From: Burhinus oedicnemus
Taxonomy: Eukaryota; Chordata; Aves; Charadriiformes; Burhinidae
Direction: 5' to 3'
Assembly: GCA_008921705.1 (NCBI GenBank)
Contig: VFFE01007656.1
Location: 241,013-305,012, forward strand
Length of the DNA: 64,000 nucleotides
Part shown: piece by piece, positions 1 to 12,485 of the stretch
Layout of the letters: every line of letters starts with the position of its first letter
How positions within the stretch are numbered: position 1 is the first letter of the stretch
Program-made: the position numbers and the translations under genes
Notes under the pieces: generated by a model
Told to the model about the DNA's origin: nothing
What the model saw: the letters and a program-made list of their open reading frames with translations, nothing else
Database searches by the model: none

Positions 1-129
1 CAGACAGACCAGAAAAAGGAGGCTCATTGATGCTGGAGCATTTACGTTGCATACAGCTGATGCTCCTGGATACACAGAAGAGGCCATTAAAAGCAGCTTG
101 GGCTGGCTCGTGCCTCCAGTGTGTTGCCT

Positions 130-420
130 TCCAGTCCATCATTCTTTCTAATTAGGCACCTCTGACACACAATTAATCCTATTTGCCTTCAGGCTTTTTT
201 ATCTTTCCTTCTGCTTTTATCAGACAGGGAATTAGACTCTGTTAGTATGTAAAGTGCATTGCATGGACCTGGCTTTTCATGGGGATTTGGAGACTTTTAA
301 GAAGGCAGTGTCTAACCCATGATCTTAAAAGTTTCTTATGAGTAATTAATTTCTTTCTTTTATCTTCTTTTTTCTAATCACAGTGCTTATTTCACCTATG
401 CTCATACAAGCAAAAAGGCA
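130..420. promoter_or_regulatory. AT-rich island with homeodomain core words
   Basis: This stretch is AT-rich compared with its flanks and carries TAATTA cores at 149-154 and 343-348 plus an AATTAATCC word near 171, the latter resembling a paired/bicoid-type site. Such clusters are common in conserved non-coding elements near developmental genes. This is inference from motif content only; AT-rich DNA yields TAATTA by chance fairly often. Confidence 0.2.
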
Positions 421-1974
421 AAGATGTGAGTGGGACAGAACTCGATTCAATGCTGCAACATCCAGTTAATCCCAGCTTTCAGTCTGCTTTCCTCAGCTCT
501 CATCAGTCACTATCAGCAGCTATCTCAGTCCCACTGTCCCCATCCTGAGTCTGCCCCCCCATTCCTGAGTCTGCCCCCAATCCCAGGCTTTATTTGCAAA
601 GTCCACAGACCTGCTAGTGCAACCCCAGCCTCTGGGACAATCCCGCAGCAGGTCTGGCTTCGGCTCTGCTTCTCCTCCCAACAAATATTCCCTTGCTTTA
701 ATCTTCCCCATTCACTCTCCCAGCACTGATGTCCCCTCCAAACTGCCTCTCCCGAGTCCCACTCTTGCTGTCCTGGGTGTGTGCCAGCGAAGGCAGCCCA
801 GAGGAGCCACCTTGTGAACCTTCAGCTGTGCCTCTGGCTTGTCTTGTGCTCTCTCTAGTCAAAATGCAAGATGATGGCTCATGCCCCTCGTCACTGGGAA
901 GTTAATAAAATAATGTTAATGAAATACCCACTCCACTCAATGAGTTGCGAGTGCAGGCAGCAGTGGCCACCACACTAACTATCACTGTCAAGGTCCCCTG
1001 CAGCCTAAAACCAATTCCAGACCCAAATGAAGAAGGTTCGGCTCTACCCAGAGTGTAATCTGCCTGTCATTTCTAATACATATTCATTTGCGTTAGGTGA
1101 TGAATTGCAGGGGCTGCCAAGGCTGAAGGGTTATGAACCACTGAGAAATAAAATGCTCCGTATCCTGCACAGCTCACTTCAGTCAGTGATGGTCCACATA
1201 ACATACTACTCCTCTTCTGACTCTTGCTCTGCTTAGAGACCACAGAGCTGCACTTTGAGGCCACAACTTCTCTACGGGGAAAGAAGGTGGGGACTAAGAC
1301 ATTTGGTTGCCTCGGGCTTTTCTGCCCTTTTTCACGCCCTGAAAGGATTAGTCTCACGAACATCCAAGCAAGAGAAGGAAAAAAGGAAAAAAAAGTGCTG
1401 GTCTTGAACTCATGGCATGAGCTCTTTGGCAATGAGACAGGGTTAAATCTCACTCCTTCCTGGGATTTCCGCATGAGGTGCCTTCCTTATAACTAAGAAA
1501 GAAGGAAAGTCTTTCTACACTAAGGCAAGGTAAAGATGAAGTACAGGTAAGGTCTAGTGTCCACTGAACTCAATACATCTTCCCATGGACTAGGTCAGAG
1601 GCAGAATAAAGCTTCAACACAGCCCAGTGCCCTTATTTTGGGAACAGGGAATAGGGATACTTTCCTTTCTCTTAGATAGTAAGTTCCCTCCCAAGTAAAT
1701 GCATCCTTCCTGGCCCTTCTCTCCACCAGCCTAATACATCTTCAAATACATTTGCAGCCATGCCTGCAGCCATGTTTTTTGTTGTTGCTGGCAACGAGGA
1801 TGAGGAATTGCACAGAGGGTTAACAAGTGTTATACACTTATTTAGGAACTGGAGAAGCGGGAAAAGGTCATACTGCTCACCCTCCCCGTTACCCGTTCAG
1901 CAAGAGCTGTCTTCCCCAGCCAGCCCTGTTCCCAGCCCTCTGCACAGCCACCCTGGAGATCAGGCCTGTTAATC
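421..1974. other. Unique non-coding DNA
   Basis: No gene or repeat family recognised. The only internal structure seen is a 15-bp word, CCTGAGTCTGCCCCC, present twice with a 20-bp period at about 544-558 and 564-578. Confidence 0.55.
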
Positions 1975-2290
1975 CCTCTTTGTACTAGTGTTTGTTTGAT
2001 TCCTGTAAAACAATGATTAACAAGACACTTCTGATTTAGCAGGTACTGCAGAAAGCTGCACCTTCTTCACAAGCTTCCTATGCTGCCTTTTATATATCAA
2101 ACTGAAATGTAATTATCTTCACAGTGCAGGGTGTAAATCAGGGTGTGTGTCAAGACGATTTCCTTCAGGGTTTTATTTTATTGCGTAATAATATTTGACA
2201 CAGGGCTTAAAGGTGCTGTTACCTGCCTAATCGCGTGAAACAATTTCATGTGCAAACAGCTGGTAAGCGTGAAAACTGCCATAAACCAGC
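1975..2290. promoter_or_regulatory. Candidate regulatory island with C/EBP-like and TAATTA words
   Basis: An AT-rich block bounded by GC-richer sequence. It contains ACAATGATTAACAAG near 2010, TAATTA at 2110-2115, a TTGCGTAA word at 2181-2188 that fits the C/EBP or PAR-bZIP class, and CCTAATCGCG near 2226. The mixture of distinct sites over about 300 bp looks like an enhancer or conserved element, but conservation cannot be tested here. Confidence 0.25.
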
Positions 2291-5200
2291 TCCAGGGAAC
2301 GCTCTGCTTCCCTTCGCTAGGAATCCTTCTTGGAAAATACCCCCTGGCTCTGCAGTTTCCCTATCAGAGAAACCAGGCTGGGAGAAATTGCTTTGCCCTC
2401 CCGGTGCCATGCTCACACGCAGACACCAGCCTGTTTCCACACGGTGGGTGCCTGAGTGCTCCACGCCTCCCCCCCTTCTCCCCTGATGGGCAGGGGGAAG
2501 TGGGAAATCAGGGTCTCCATCTGTGTTAAGCCCCTCAAGCCGGAAGGGATGAAGTTAAAATTTGGAAGGGGGGCCAACTGGGTGTATTATCTACGAGAGG
2601 GAACCATCTGTAACTGCGGATGTTTCTTCAGCCTAATCTCTCACAGTCAAATAATCTGGGAGGGGGCGTTGGGGGTGAATACACCAAATTCTCCCTCTGA
2701 GCTGGCTTTCAAGTCGGCTGTCTTCAAAGCACCCCAGGCACCAGGGTCTCCCCTTAGAGAAGGCGGCGAGCTGCTTTGAACAGGAGTCTGCAACCTGCCC
2801 GTTCCTGGCTGCCTGGAGTCCCACCCATCGCCCGCCAGCAGCCCGAGCAGGACTGACGGCAGCAAGGATTTCAGGGCATGCTTTGGATGGTGTTACATCG
2901 ATACCTAACACTTTTGGCTGTCACCCTGCTCAGGTACAGATTTTTGTGTTCAGTCTCTCTCAATATTCAGCTCCTGGATTTGGTGTTTTGAGTCCTTGCA
3001 CTACACACACACAGAGAGGTACCCTTTGTCCTGCAAAGGTACTACACAGCCTAGCAAGGGGATACAAAGCTCCTGAGGGCTGCAGGGGCACATGCAGGCA
3101 GTCCATGGGTGCTCACGCAAAACCTCTGGGTGCTGGGAGTCCAGTTGGGCTGAGCTGCTCCAGCTGCATCCAAAGTCCTGCAGAGATGAGGCTCTCACTC
3201 CTTATTTACCAACCCTGCTCGGGCGCATGCTTCCCTGAACGGTAAAATACTTCTTCACTTAGGGATGTTCAGGAACACGGAGATGAATCAAATCCACATG
3301 TGAAACCAATACGCATAAATTATAGCGGGTAGCTGTTCTTATGCAGCAGTGAAGCTGACGATGATACACAAAGCTGAGCTCCCCCTCGCCTTTCGCACAA
3401 GGTGCACTTTGGAGGCAGGGGGAGCACAGCTTTGTGTCTCTGCTGCAGCGAAGCCATGTGTACAGGGAGAAAAGCTAATGCAGTGCAGAGCAGAAAGGGA
3501 AGATTTGAGCAGCCCTCCTCTGCTTCTCCTTAGCACAAATGGAGGCCTCAGAATCTGCCGTAGGGAGAGGGCAAAGGAGCGAGAGGCAGAGATGGCAATC
3601 TTGGAACAATAGTGGTTATTTATAAGGCTTTTTTTTGTGCATTGCAGATCATAGCCAAGAGACATCTGCCTGAGGTCTGAATTAGTCAGAATGGGGTTGG
3701 GAGAAGAGGTGGGCAGCTGCTTGAAATCACCAGTCTCCAAGTCACTATTTTTTTCTCCTCAGGGTAGCTGGCATTGTCAATGATGGTTTAACCTACTTAC
3801 GATAATAATCCCTGTAATAAAGGCATTTTTTAAAATCTCATAGCCCAAATGACTGTGTGGAGGGGTATGGGAGCTGCTGTGCGGCAAGGCTTTCTGTGTG
3901 GCTTGCCAGTGAAGAGCAGCGAGCCAGCTATATGCTGTAATTTCTTTAACACGCTCCCAGACCACTACCCCCGACAAGGCAAGAGAATTCCTTTCCAGGA
4001 AGGGAGTTGGCAGGGACTCTCCCTTCCCCCCAAAAAAGATCTCCTCCCTGTGGATTAAGGCATTTCACATCTGGAGCGATATTAGATCATCTAGGTTTTT
4101 GATGCATTCTGAAAAATCAAATGCCTCTAATCCTGCCCACCATCTGGCCCAAACCCCTCGCCAGCTGGTAGGTTCCCTTTTGCACACCCAGCAATCTCTG
4201 TGCCAAGACGCATGCCCTGGTGTCGCAGGGACTGTAGCTGTGCAGAACCACATGTCTGAGGCAGGAGCTGTTGCCTCAGGTGCCAAGGCAGGATGACGGT
4301 GGTGGCAAAGGTGTTGCCCTGGGGCCAGCTGCTCTGCAGGTTCATCAGCCTGACCCCGAGGCAAGTCCCTGAGGCGGGCAGAGATTCCTGAGCAAGCAGA
4401 AACCATTCTGACCCTGGGACCAGGAGCAGTAAGGTCGCATCGACACAGCAGCAGTACTGAGTCCTCTGGGACAGCTACACTGCTTTGGGACCAAGCTGTG
4501 CAAACGCACAGGCTGAGGACCTTGAGCAGGTTTGTGCTGGTGCCATCCTGAGTAAAGGCCAAAGCCTGCAAGTCTCCCAGCTGTCTGAATTGCACTGAGA
4601 TCCTTTAGAGGCCATGTATAGAGCTGGCCTTGCCATTTATCTGTGTTTTGCTTCTGCTCCTCAATAGAAAGCCCTTCTCTTCCCCCCTCCCTCCTGCTTT
4701 CAAGATTTTCAAGACTTTTCCTTCTGCAGAACATGAATGTCCAGCAGCCTGTAGCTCACCGTCACACTTCCTAACTCCACTTAATGAGGTGCAGACCTCG
4801 CTGTTTCTCTGACTCCAGCTTTGATAGGGTCTTGGCTAAATCCTTCCCTGCTCACCCACTTGAGAGTATGTGGTTGCTGAACTCAGCTAGGTGCAGTGGC
4901 TGGCACGTTGGCTGGCCAGGCGAGGAGGCGTCAGAACAAGTGGGCTGGAACCTGCTCTCCCAGAGCTCTTCCCCAGGCTCTGGGTAACGTGGGGAGACAA
5001 GAGCTTTTTGTGTATTTACCAGATATCTGCTTACTGAGTCACTGAGAACAGCATGACACGAGTTGTACTGGATATGCACTGAACAGCGGGATAGAAAGAC
5101 AGGGCTGGCAGTGGATGGCACTGAAAGATAGCAAGATTGTACATGGCTGTGGGTAGGTAGTCAGGGAAAGGACTGTGGTCGGTATTATTTCCTCCATCTG

Positions 5201-6404
5201 CATGCTTACATGAGCTCCCTGTGCCTCAGCATGCCATTAATAGGGATGTTGACAGTGCTTCCTGAGCCTCACATGTAGACTTCTCCCCACGGTTGCCTCA
5301 GCTGGCAAGGAGACCTTAAAGCACTAAGGTGGAGTTGTCATTTCCTATGAGTGATATTGTTGCTGGATGGAGTTATCGCCTTATGTCTGGGTACACAGTG
5401 CTGGAGACTTTGCACACAGTGAGTTGGGAAGGACGGGGGATCGCACAGAAGCCAGGAGGCTGTGGGGAAAATCTCCTTCATCCCTGTGTGCTGGGTAAAA
5501 CTTTTACATACAAAACCATCAGGAAGGTGACAGGCTTTAGGTTGGGGCACCAGACAGATGAGATCCCCTCCACCAAGAGACAGATCATTTCCATACTGAG
5601 TAGTGTTATTCATGAGGGTGCCTGAGGGCCCCAGTGGTGCTCAGAGACTTTTATAGAGCTGCAAATCCCAGCTGCTCCAACCAGGGAATAAACAGCTGTG
5701 AGCAAGAGAGATTTACTGGTGCTGGGGCTGTGGAGAAGCAGTTTGCAGAGCTTCCATGGGATTGATGGAGAGGAAGGTGACTGCATCTTCACAGATGAGT
5801 CCTGGGAGGGAATGAGAGCCTGCCTTTACCATCCTGTGGCTTGTCGTGATTATTTGTTCTTCCACCATGGAGAGAGACAGGAAGGAGGGCTGAGGTGCAG
5901 GCTGGAAAACACTGGGAGGTATAAGCAATGATCTAGAGCTCATGCCCTCATCTGGAGGTAATCTACCTGGAAGCCTGCTTGGCCACAGAGCTGAGCTGGA
6001 TTTAGTGAACTGCTGCCTTCTCGCAGGCTTCCAGAGGAAGGACTGGATGCTTGTCACAGACAGTACCCTGACTGTGGAGGACAGCCTAGCAGGTAGCACA
6101 GGACCTGGCAGACAGGTTCTTGGCGTGTGGTAGCCATGTGGGATGGAGGATGACCTACTGGTGCGGACATGAGAGAAGGAGCCTTCATCTCCATCACTGG
6201 TGAGGGATGCTGAAGTACAAAGGAATTGTTTCTTACTCTGGAGGGCCAGTGAGGAAGAGGTTTGTTTGCAGGCTATGTGGGTGGGAAACAGTAGCTCTGG
6301 ACCAGTTCAGCTAATGGTGTCAGTCCTATAAGCACGGGAGGGAAGAGAGGGCAGAGTGCAGTATGTGTGTGTGATAAGCAGCTGGCTTTGTGAACGCTAT
6401 GGAG
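2291..6404. other. Unique non-coding DNA
   Basis: Mixed-composition sequence with no recognisable repeat. A 176-codon minus-strand frame at 4065-4595 overlaps a second open frame on the same strand and a shorter one on the plus strand, so it is read as a chance frame. A pyrimidine tract ending in CAG at about 3746-3762 resembles a splice acceptor, but no coding sequence follows it. Confidence 0.5.
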
Positions 6405-6560
6405 CCTGCTCAGGCTAATGCAGGGTTTTTTATTCTAAACCGTCCGTGAAACATAGCTTGAAAATTGCATTTGCTATTGCTACCTCAGCCGCTACAATCA
6501 AAGCTGAAGAAATACACAGCTCAGAGAGCTGTGAGAAGCAGCTAAAAATAAGGTAGGTCA
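6405..6560. promoter_or_regulatory. Candidate conserved-type AT-rich island
   Basis: A short AT-rich block including TTTTTTATTCTAAACC, ATTGCATTTGC and CAATCAAAGC words (the last resembles a TCF/LEF site, CTTTGA on the other strand). It differs in texture from the GC-richer flanks. Regulatory role is inferred from composition only. Confidence 0.15.
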
Positions 6561-7540
6561 AAAGGGAAAATGAAGGAGAGCAGAACTGAGCAGCACAGCG
6601 ACTGCTTCGGCAACAGAGCAGGGCAGCACGCCCGTGCTGCCAGGGAGGGAGCTAGGAGGTGTAAAGTGGCTCCCCAGGTCTGGGGAGCTGGAGAGGGCTA
6701 ATCCCCTCCCTGCTCCATCATCCCAGCATCAAAGGGAAGGCGAGTTATAATCGGGTCCAAAGTAAGAGGCAAAAGCAAATATGCCTTTACTTGCATGGTG
6801 AGAGAACAATTTTGGGGATCCTGTTAATCCTGTGTAGATCATATTAACACCAATAAAATACTTAGACAGTTCTCTCTGTAAAAATGTCAACATTTATTAA
6901 GTGCTGTAGTACAAGCAGCTGGATCTCATCATTGCCTTTTTGTCTGGGATTTTGGAGGGCAGAGGACTGGTGTTTGCTTTTAACATTATTTCTCAGAGAC
7001 ATGATTGTGTCAAAAAAGGGTGAGATATGGTGACCCTAGAAATGTCTAGAGCAGTGAAGGGATCTTTCACATGCTGTTGTCACCTGAATTTCTTGCAGCC
7101 AGGATGTTTTATATCCAGACTGTGCTCTCAGCTCTGCCATGTGTCTCTCCTCACTCCCTTGCTTTCTTCCCAGTCCGTATAGCTGCTGTGTGCACTGCTG
7201 AGCTACTGTGAGCTGCAGCTGTCCTCCATGGAGCCAGTGCACAGGGCCTGTCTCCTCTCTTGGTCTGTCTAGGGACCAAGGAGTTCATACGTTTGCGTCC
7301 TGAATGCACCGTGCCAAATCCAGTGTCTGTGGGAAGGGCCAAGGAAAATAAACCACCTTAGAGACAAACTCTGGCCCTGCATCTGCAGGGAGAGTTGTCA
7401 GGTTCAGATCTGAAGCCAGCCGCTGTAAGACTGGTTGCAGGATGAACGACTCCCAGATCTGCCCTCAGTCTGGAGAGAGAGATAACAGACTGGGTTTGTG
7501 TCACAGACCACACGGCCTACCTTTCCATCTCTTGCATCCC
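6561..7540. other. Unique non-coding DNA with a possible short SINE remnant
   Basis: Mostly unique sequence. At about 6888-6910 the words ACATTTATTAAGTGCTGTAG resemble the 5' part of the MIR SINE core, but the match does not extend, so I do not call an element there. Confidence 0.45.
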
Positions 7541-7544
7541 TAGA

Positions 7545-7780
7545 TTCCTTCTATTTATACAACCTCATTGGCTGCCGGGCAGATCTGAGGTATTAAAAAG
7601 AGAGTACCCTAAAGAAATCCAGCAAGTCTTCGCTATCTCAGACTCACAGCAGAACAAGATAAGAAGCCGAAAGAGCATCTATCACCGCACGCTGGACCCA
7701 AAGCATCCCCCCGAAGAACAGTGCACTGCTGAGCATCTGACAAGCAGCAGCCATGGTCGTAGCCACCCTCTACTGAGACT
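7545..7780 (+). promoter_or_regulatory. Weak promoter-like arrangement
   Basis: An ATTGG (inverted CCAAT) box at 7567-7571 lies 20 bp before a TATTAAAA box at 7591-7598. Downstream, the first ATG in a good Kozak setting (CAGCCATGG) at 7753 opens a frame of only seven codons, ending with TGA at 7774-7776. The CCAAT-TATA spacing is shorter than usual and no gene follows. Chance is the likelier explanation; a non-coding transcript start is the alternative. Confidence 0.1.
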
Positions 7781-7789
7781 TATCTTAGG

Positions 7790-10377
7790 TGAAGTAAAAC
7801 ATCTGTGGCAAAGCAAGAATGTTGCATGTCTTTCACTCACTTTCCACATGCTGGACTACAGCTTCCTCTTCATAGGATGGCCCAACTAACAGCATACAGC
7901 TACAAGGACTTCTGAAAAATACAGCTGAAGTAGATATGGTGGTCATATACCCCAGCACCTATGGGGTACAGGCATGATGGATGTTGTTGATCCTCCTGTG
8001 CAACATTGAATTGCCTTTTTAGATGGGAGTTATCAATTTTGCTGCCATAGCAACCCCAAAAGTCACCTGGAGGACAACCTGTCTGGGAGAGCAGAGATGG
8101 TTTATGTATAAGATTAGGGGGAGTCAGGGTTTCTGGGACTACGGGTGCAGGCTGGTAGGTGTGAGACCCCAGGGACCAGAGCAGGGGCAGGCTGTGTTTC
8201 CCCAGACAAAGGGGACTACCCGTGCTGCTGAGCCCAAGGCTCATTCCTCATCAAAACAGAGTAATCAGCCCTGAAAATGGGTGCCGGCGTTCAATGTCAC
8301 AACCCAGCTGCTTCCTCAACATCTTCTCTACATGCCTCTCTTTTGCACAAACGTGTAGAGTTCAATAACACCAAGGCCCACTATCCCTTCGTCAAATTTG
8401 GCTGAAGCCTGTCAAAGGGTTCAAGAGCTGTAGGATGGCACAGTAAAGCAATTGCCTTTTCTTACGCATACCGTATGTGGTGTGATCTCATAAGCTCCCT
8501 TTCCTTAGAAAACCAGGCTAAAACTGCTATGCTTCAACCATTTCAATTCTTTTCTGTAAATGTTTTCAGAACCAGAAGTTTAGTAAAACTGCCCTTTTCA
8601 ACACAAAGGGCTTCAATTTAGCTAAATTGTTATTTTCTAACCAAAGATTTCACTGAAAAATTCCCAGACAGCTATATTCAGTAGCTCGGAGAAACCAGGG
8701 TTTCCTTCCTTCATTCTAACATTCATATACAATACTGTACATTTTTAGCATGCTTCTGTCTGTCCCTAAGCTGATGTTGGCTTCTGATTCCTATCGAGTG
8801 TTTTAAGTGTATTAATTTTATTGAAAGACATTGTCAAACCTGTATCTGTGTTTGCATCTAGGATTCTAGCTCTGAAAAGCACATTTTATTTTCAATCTGA
8901 CCCACTGAACACTGATTGCAAGCAACGATTTCTTCTGCTTTCCCATCATCTCTGCAATGCCCTCCTTTTTGTGTGGAGTTTATGGTCACTGACTCTGGAT
9001 TGTGTCATTATTTGTCTTTGTTCTGTGTTTTAACCTTTGTTAGAGATTCAGCCATTGTGCAATTTCTGTTCAGTGACCTATAATACCCTAATTTAGTTGG
9101 CATTTTGATCTTGGATTCCTGGCGAACAATCCATCATATGTAATGCTTCTTTCCCTTTCTGTTTTCATCACTTCCCCACTCTTTCATTCCTTCCTACCCT
9201 TAAAAAGGTCTCCTATGTGTTTCCTTACCCTCTTCACACTCCACTCTCCCTCTCCCTAGGTTGCCTTTTCCCCATTCTTTCTCTCTCTTTCTTCCAAATC
9301 AGCTTACCCTTCCAGCCCTGCTTCTCTCTCAGTCCCCGCACCACATCATGTCACCAAGAGGTACTGCAATGAAAGAAGGCATCTGTTCATCCTCTCAGGA
9401 TGAGTCTGATAAGGAAACTGATCTTCTGCCAAGGCTGGAAATTTTGCCTGAGCAAGAAGTGTTGGTAGATGAGATAATGGCCATAAAAGCAAGCTCTGGG
9501 CAGCAAAGCTATCCAGCTGCTGATGACCAGCAGCAAGTGCATGAATGTGGTCTTCACCATCACAAGAGGGAGTTGCTACTGCTTATTTGCATTTTGTTAC
9601 GGGAGACTGAGACAAAGGAGACAGACTAAGCAGCATTCTGGCTAGCTCCTGGCACTGGAGCCCTTCTCTGGATCACCGCTTGATAGTGTAAAGGGAGGAA
9701 TCTGTATGGTGCATCACATCTTTCCAACCATGTTTCAGGATCCTCTCCCAGCAGTCTGGAGGAAGCAAACTCAGTCTTGCTGTGCTAGGTAGTGCTCGGT
9801 CACAGAGTGCCCCTAAGGACAAGGAGCTGGAGCTCTTCATTTCCTCTCCTGCCTTTCCCAGGATCCCCAGTGGCTGAGGTCAGCTGTGATGTTCGACAGC
9901 CACGACAACATCAGGGCAGTGTTGTTTTGGAGTCTGAACGCTCACAGAGCAAAATTTCTCCCAGTTCACCTCCCTCTGTCCCCATTGGTTTTGACTCACT
10001 CTCTGATGTATTGCTCTGTCAGGAGACCCCAGCTGGCAGCTGCTCACAGAGGAACATGCTCACATTTCTTCTGGCCATGGGGACATGAATATTGCAAGGC
10101 CTGGGAGACAGCAGCCAAACCAGGAGGGCTGTCTGTGCTAATTTCCCTCTGTAACACAATGCCTAGTAACACCAGGCTCCTTGTCTCCGATGCAGACAAG
10201 TCACAAGATGCTGGTCTTGCTCAGGCAGCATGGAAGACACCTTAGCCATGGGATAGCATCAGGCCAAGATGAGGAGATGGACAGAAACTCAGTACTTTGC
10301 TTTTTCAGTCTGGCAAAGGCAAGAGGAACCAGTGTTGTTCATCTTCTGCAACATGGACTGCAATCGGTTGTGTAATT
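7790..10377. other. Unique non-coding DNA, pyrimidine-rich near 9.2-9.3 kb
   Basis: No repeat family or gene recognised. From 9235 to 9302 there is a long C/T-rich tract ending in AG, followed by an open frame discussed as a finding. The stretch 8500-9130 is AT-rich without distinctive site clusters. Confidence 0.5.
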
Positions 10378-10500
10378 GCTCGAGATAATTAGTTTATGGA
10401 GGAGCTAAAACAGGTAAATAATTTAGAAATGGGTGGAGTCCTCTAATTACGATAGCTGTCTGCTTGTCATTGTATGGTTAGGGCCATGTTCACGAATCCT
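10378..10500. promoter_or_regulatory. Candidate regulatory island: paired TAATTA with forkhead-like site
   Basis: Within about 70 bp there are TAATTA cores at 10386-10391 and 10444-10449 flanking a GTAAATA forkhead-like word at 10414-10420. The cluster sits in otherwise GC-balanced sequence. It is compatible with a homeodomain/forkhead enhancer; this is inference from motifs. Confidence 0.22.
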
Positions 10501-12139
10501 AACAGGACAGCAGCCCTGTACATGCCCATGCAGGGTTTGCCACTTGTCATTTGGTCGGGAGCCCTGTGTCTGTGCAGCCCTCTTGTTCCTCCCCTACTTG
10601 GATCCAGGCAGCCAGTTAAAATGACAAGCCCGGGGAGTCACACTCAGCTGTGGTGCAAGCCTGGGAATGCTCCAGTTCTGCAGGAGCCACGTTTTGTCCA
10701 GCGTGCACACACCTGGGGGAAGGGCACAGGCAGAAGGCGGCTCGGTGGCTCTTTTGCCAGCTCCTGCATCTCTCCATTTCTATCACCATGGTGGCATTGT
10801 AATGAGAACATGAAAGAGGAAGATAACACTGAAGGGAGGAAAATAAGGCCTGCTTTTCTCTCTCTCTCCTGTTTAGAGCGAAAGGCAAACCGTGGCACAC
10901 AGGCCTATCAGATCTGTCAGCATGACAACTGGCAATGGGAGGGAAGGGGGAAATGCTATTGTACGCACCATTCTGCTTGGCGGACTCCTCTCGCTGGCTC
11001 GGGGAAGGAGAGAGAAAACAGAGGGAAAACAAGATGCGGGTGTTCAACGGGGAACCAGAGACATTTGTTATCAAAATGGAAATGCGCCTCTTTGTTGATG
11101 AAGGTGTATCTGCTTCCCATTGTCTCTTGTGCCAGCCCAGTGAAAGGCTCCTTTTTGATGGCTCCGTGTTTGTGCACCGGCTATGAAATTGCTTCAGAAG
11201 ACAAAGGGAGTGCGTGCTTATTGGTAATGAAAAGGAGGTGAGGGCTACGTTTCTCTAACCCCGGCTCACCACACGAGTGCAATTTCTCCGGGAGCTGCTG
11301 TCAAAGGCTTGCAGAGAAAATTGAAAGGCTGAGACTGGATGGGGGGCCAGTGATGAACAGGGAGAGTTGCGGCTCTTTTGCAGGGCTAATGTGGCCATCT
11401 GCTCTGATTTAACAGGCCTGCTTCAGTCCAAGTGTTTCGACGCCCTCCGGGCCACTCGTTCCCTCCTCCCCAGTACACTGGCTTCCATTAGCAGCAAGGA
11501 CAGGGTGGGGGGCACACCACTTTCTGCCACATAGTGCCATGTTAGGCCACTCTGCAGGCACTGAGATGGGACATGCCCTGGCTGGGGAAAGGAGAGGAGG
11601 AATTCATAGCTGGAAGAGCCTGAGGGCTGTACATCTCTCCCCTTTCTACTCGCCCTACTGATCACCAGTGATCTTAGCTGGGGAGCACACCAGAGATAGA
11701 CATGCATGTAAAGCAGCATCGAAAGCGCAGGGATAACACCCTCAGGAAACACGACAGACAGTGTAGCACCCCCCAGCAAAGCCGTCAAAGTTTCAGTATC
11801 CAAAGCACAAAACCCTCACAGCTGAGCTCAGACACCTACTCCATCCAGCAGCAGTGCTGCTCTGTTATCCCGCTGCTGCATGGTCCACTCCTCCGGCATT
11901 GCCGCACGCCCGTCCTCACGAACACAGCTAACTGTGCCAAAATATGGTTTGCACCTGGACGGCTCCCTGTTTACCTGCTTCTCACACCCAGTTTCTTGCA
12001 CACATCTCCAAGCCCACCTGTACTGCACGACGCTCACACCGCCCCTACTCCCTCCACTGCCCGTCCTGCCTTTCCACCTCTGTTCTGCTCCGCTCTCACA
12101 CCCAACCAGGGACCAGGTGTGTCTCTGTGTGTGCAAATA
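10501..12139. other. Unique non-coding DNA
   Basis: Contains most of a 255-codon plus-strand frame (10474-11241) and a 192-codon frame (11702-12280), neither with recognisable features. The stretch 11040-11430 has an even, non-repetitive texture that could be conserved non-coding sequence, but I can point to no specific motif. Confidence 0.5.
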
Positions 12140-12440
12140 CTGTATCATCTGCACACTTGCTCATTAACTAATAGTGGTCTTAATAGGAATGTGTTTCTTT
12201 CTTCACCTCTCCTTCCTCGGATGGAAAGTTTAATCGCACAGTCATGCTCAGCCAGCCTCGCTCCTTTATCTGTGCAATAAAGAAATGGTTTATGGCAGAT
12301 AGACGCCTCAGACTGAGCTGTCAATTTCACACAGGGCCTTATCAGCGCTCACACATGGTGTAAGGCCGTCGGAAATTAGACGCGGGATTTGCATGTCTAA
12401 CAAGCGGGGTTAAATGCCTTTTTTTTTTCCCCCCTGCTTT
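12140..12440. promoter_or_regulatory. Candidate regulatory island with perfect POU octamer
   Basis: A perfect ATTTGCAT octamer lies at 12387-12394. About 50-70 bp upstream are CTGTCAATT (TALE-type TGTCA core, about 12318-12326) and CCTTATCAG (GATA-type, about 12337-12345). Several CpGs survive, as in CGTCGG and GACGCGGG near 12367-12386, which is unusual for untouched vertebrate non-coding DNA. These sites together suggest a regulatory element; conservation was not testable. Confidence 0.28.
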
Positions 12441-12485
12441 TCCCCTCGACTGCTCCTTCTTCTCCCCTCCCTCCTTCTTCTCACC
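12418..12485 (+). repeat. Polypyrimidine tract
   Basis: A run of T followed by C then mixed C/T, including CTTTTTTTTTTCCCC, extends for about 65 bp. It is a low-complexity homopyrimidine tract with no further structure. Confidence 0.7.

Noticed and set aside
3745..3765. Splice-acceptor-like pyrimidine tract and CAG
   Set aside because: The sequence after it is not an extended open frame and no donor or neighbouring exon is evident.
4065..4595. 176-codon minus-strand frame
   Set aside because: Overlaps a different open frame on the same strand and another on the plus strand; Cys/Ala/Pro-rich with no recognisable motif.
6888..6910. MIR-like word ACATTTATTAAGTGCTGTAG
   Set aside because: The resemblance does not extend in either direction.
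10474..11241. 255-codon plus-strand open frame
   Set aside because: No recognisable domain; overlapping open frames on both strands; composition typical of a chance frame in GC-balanced DNA.
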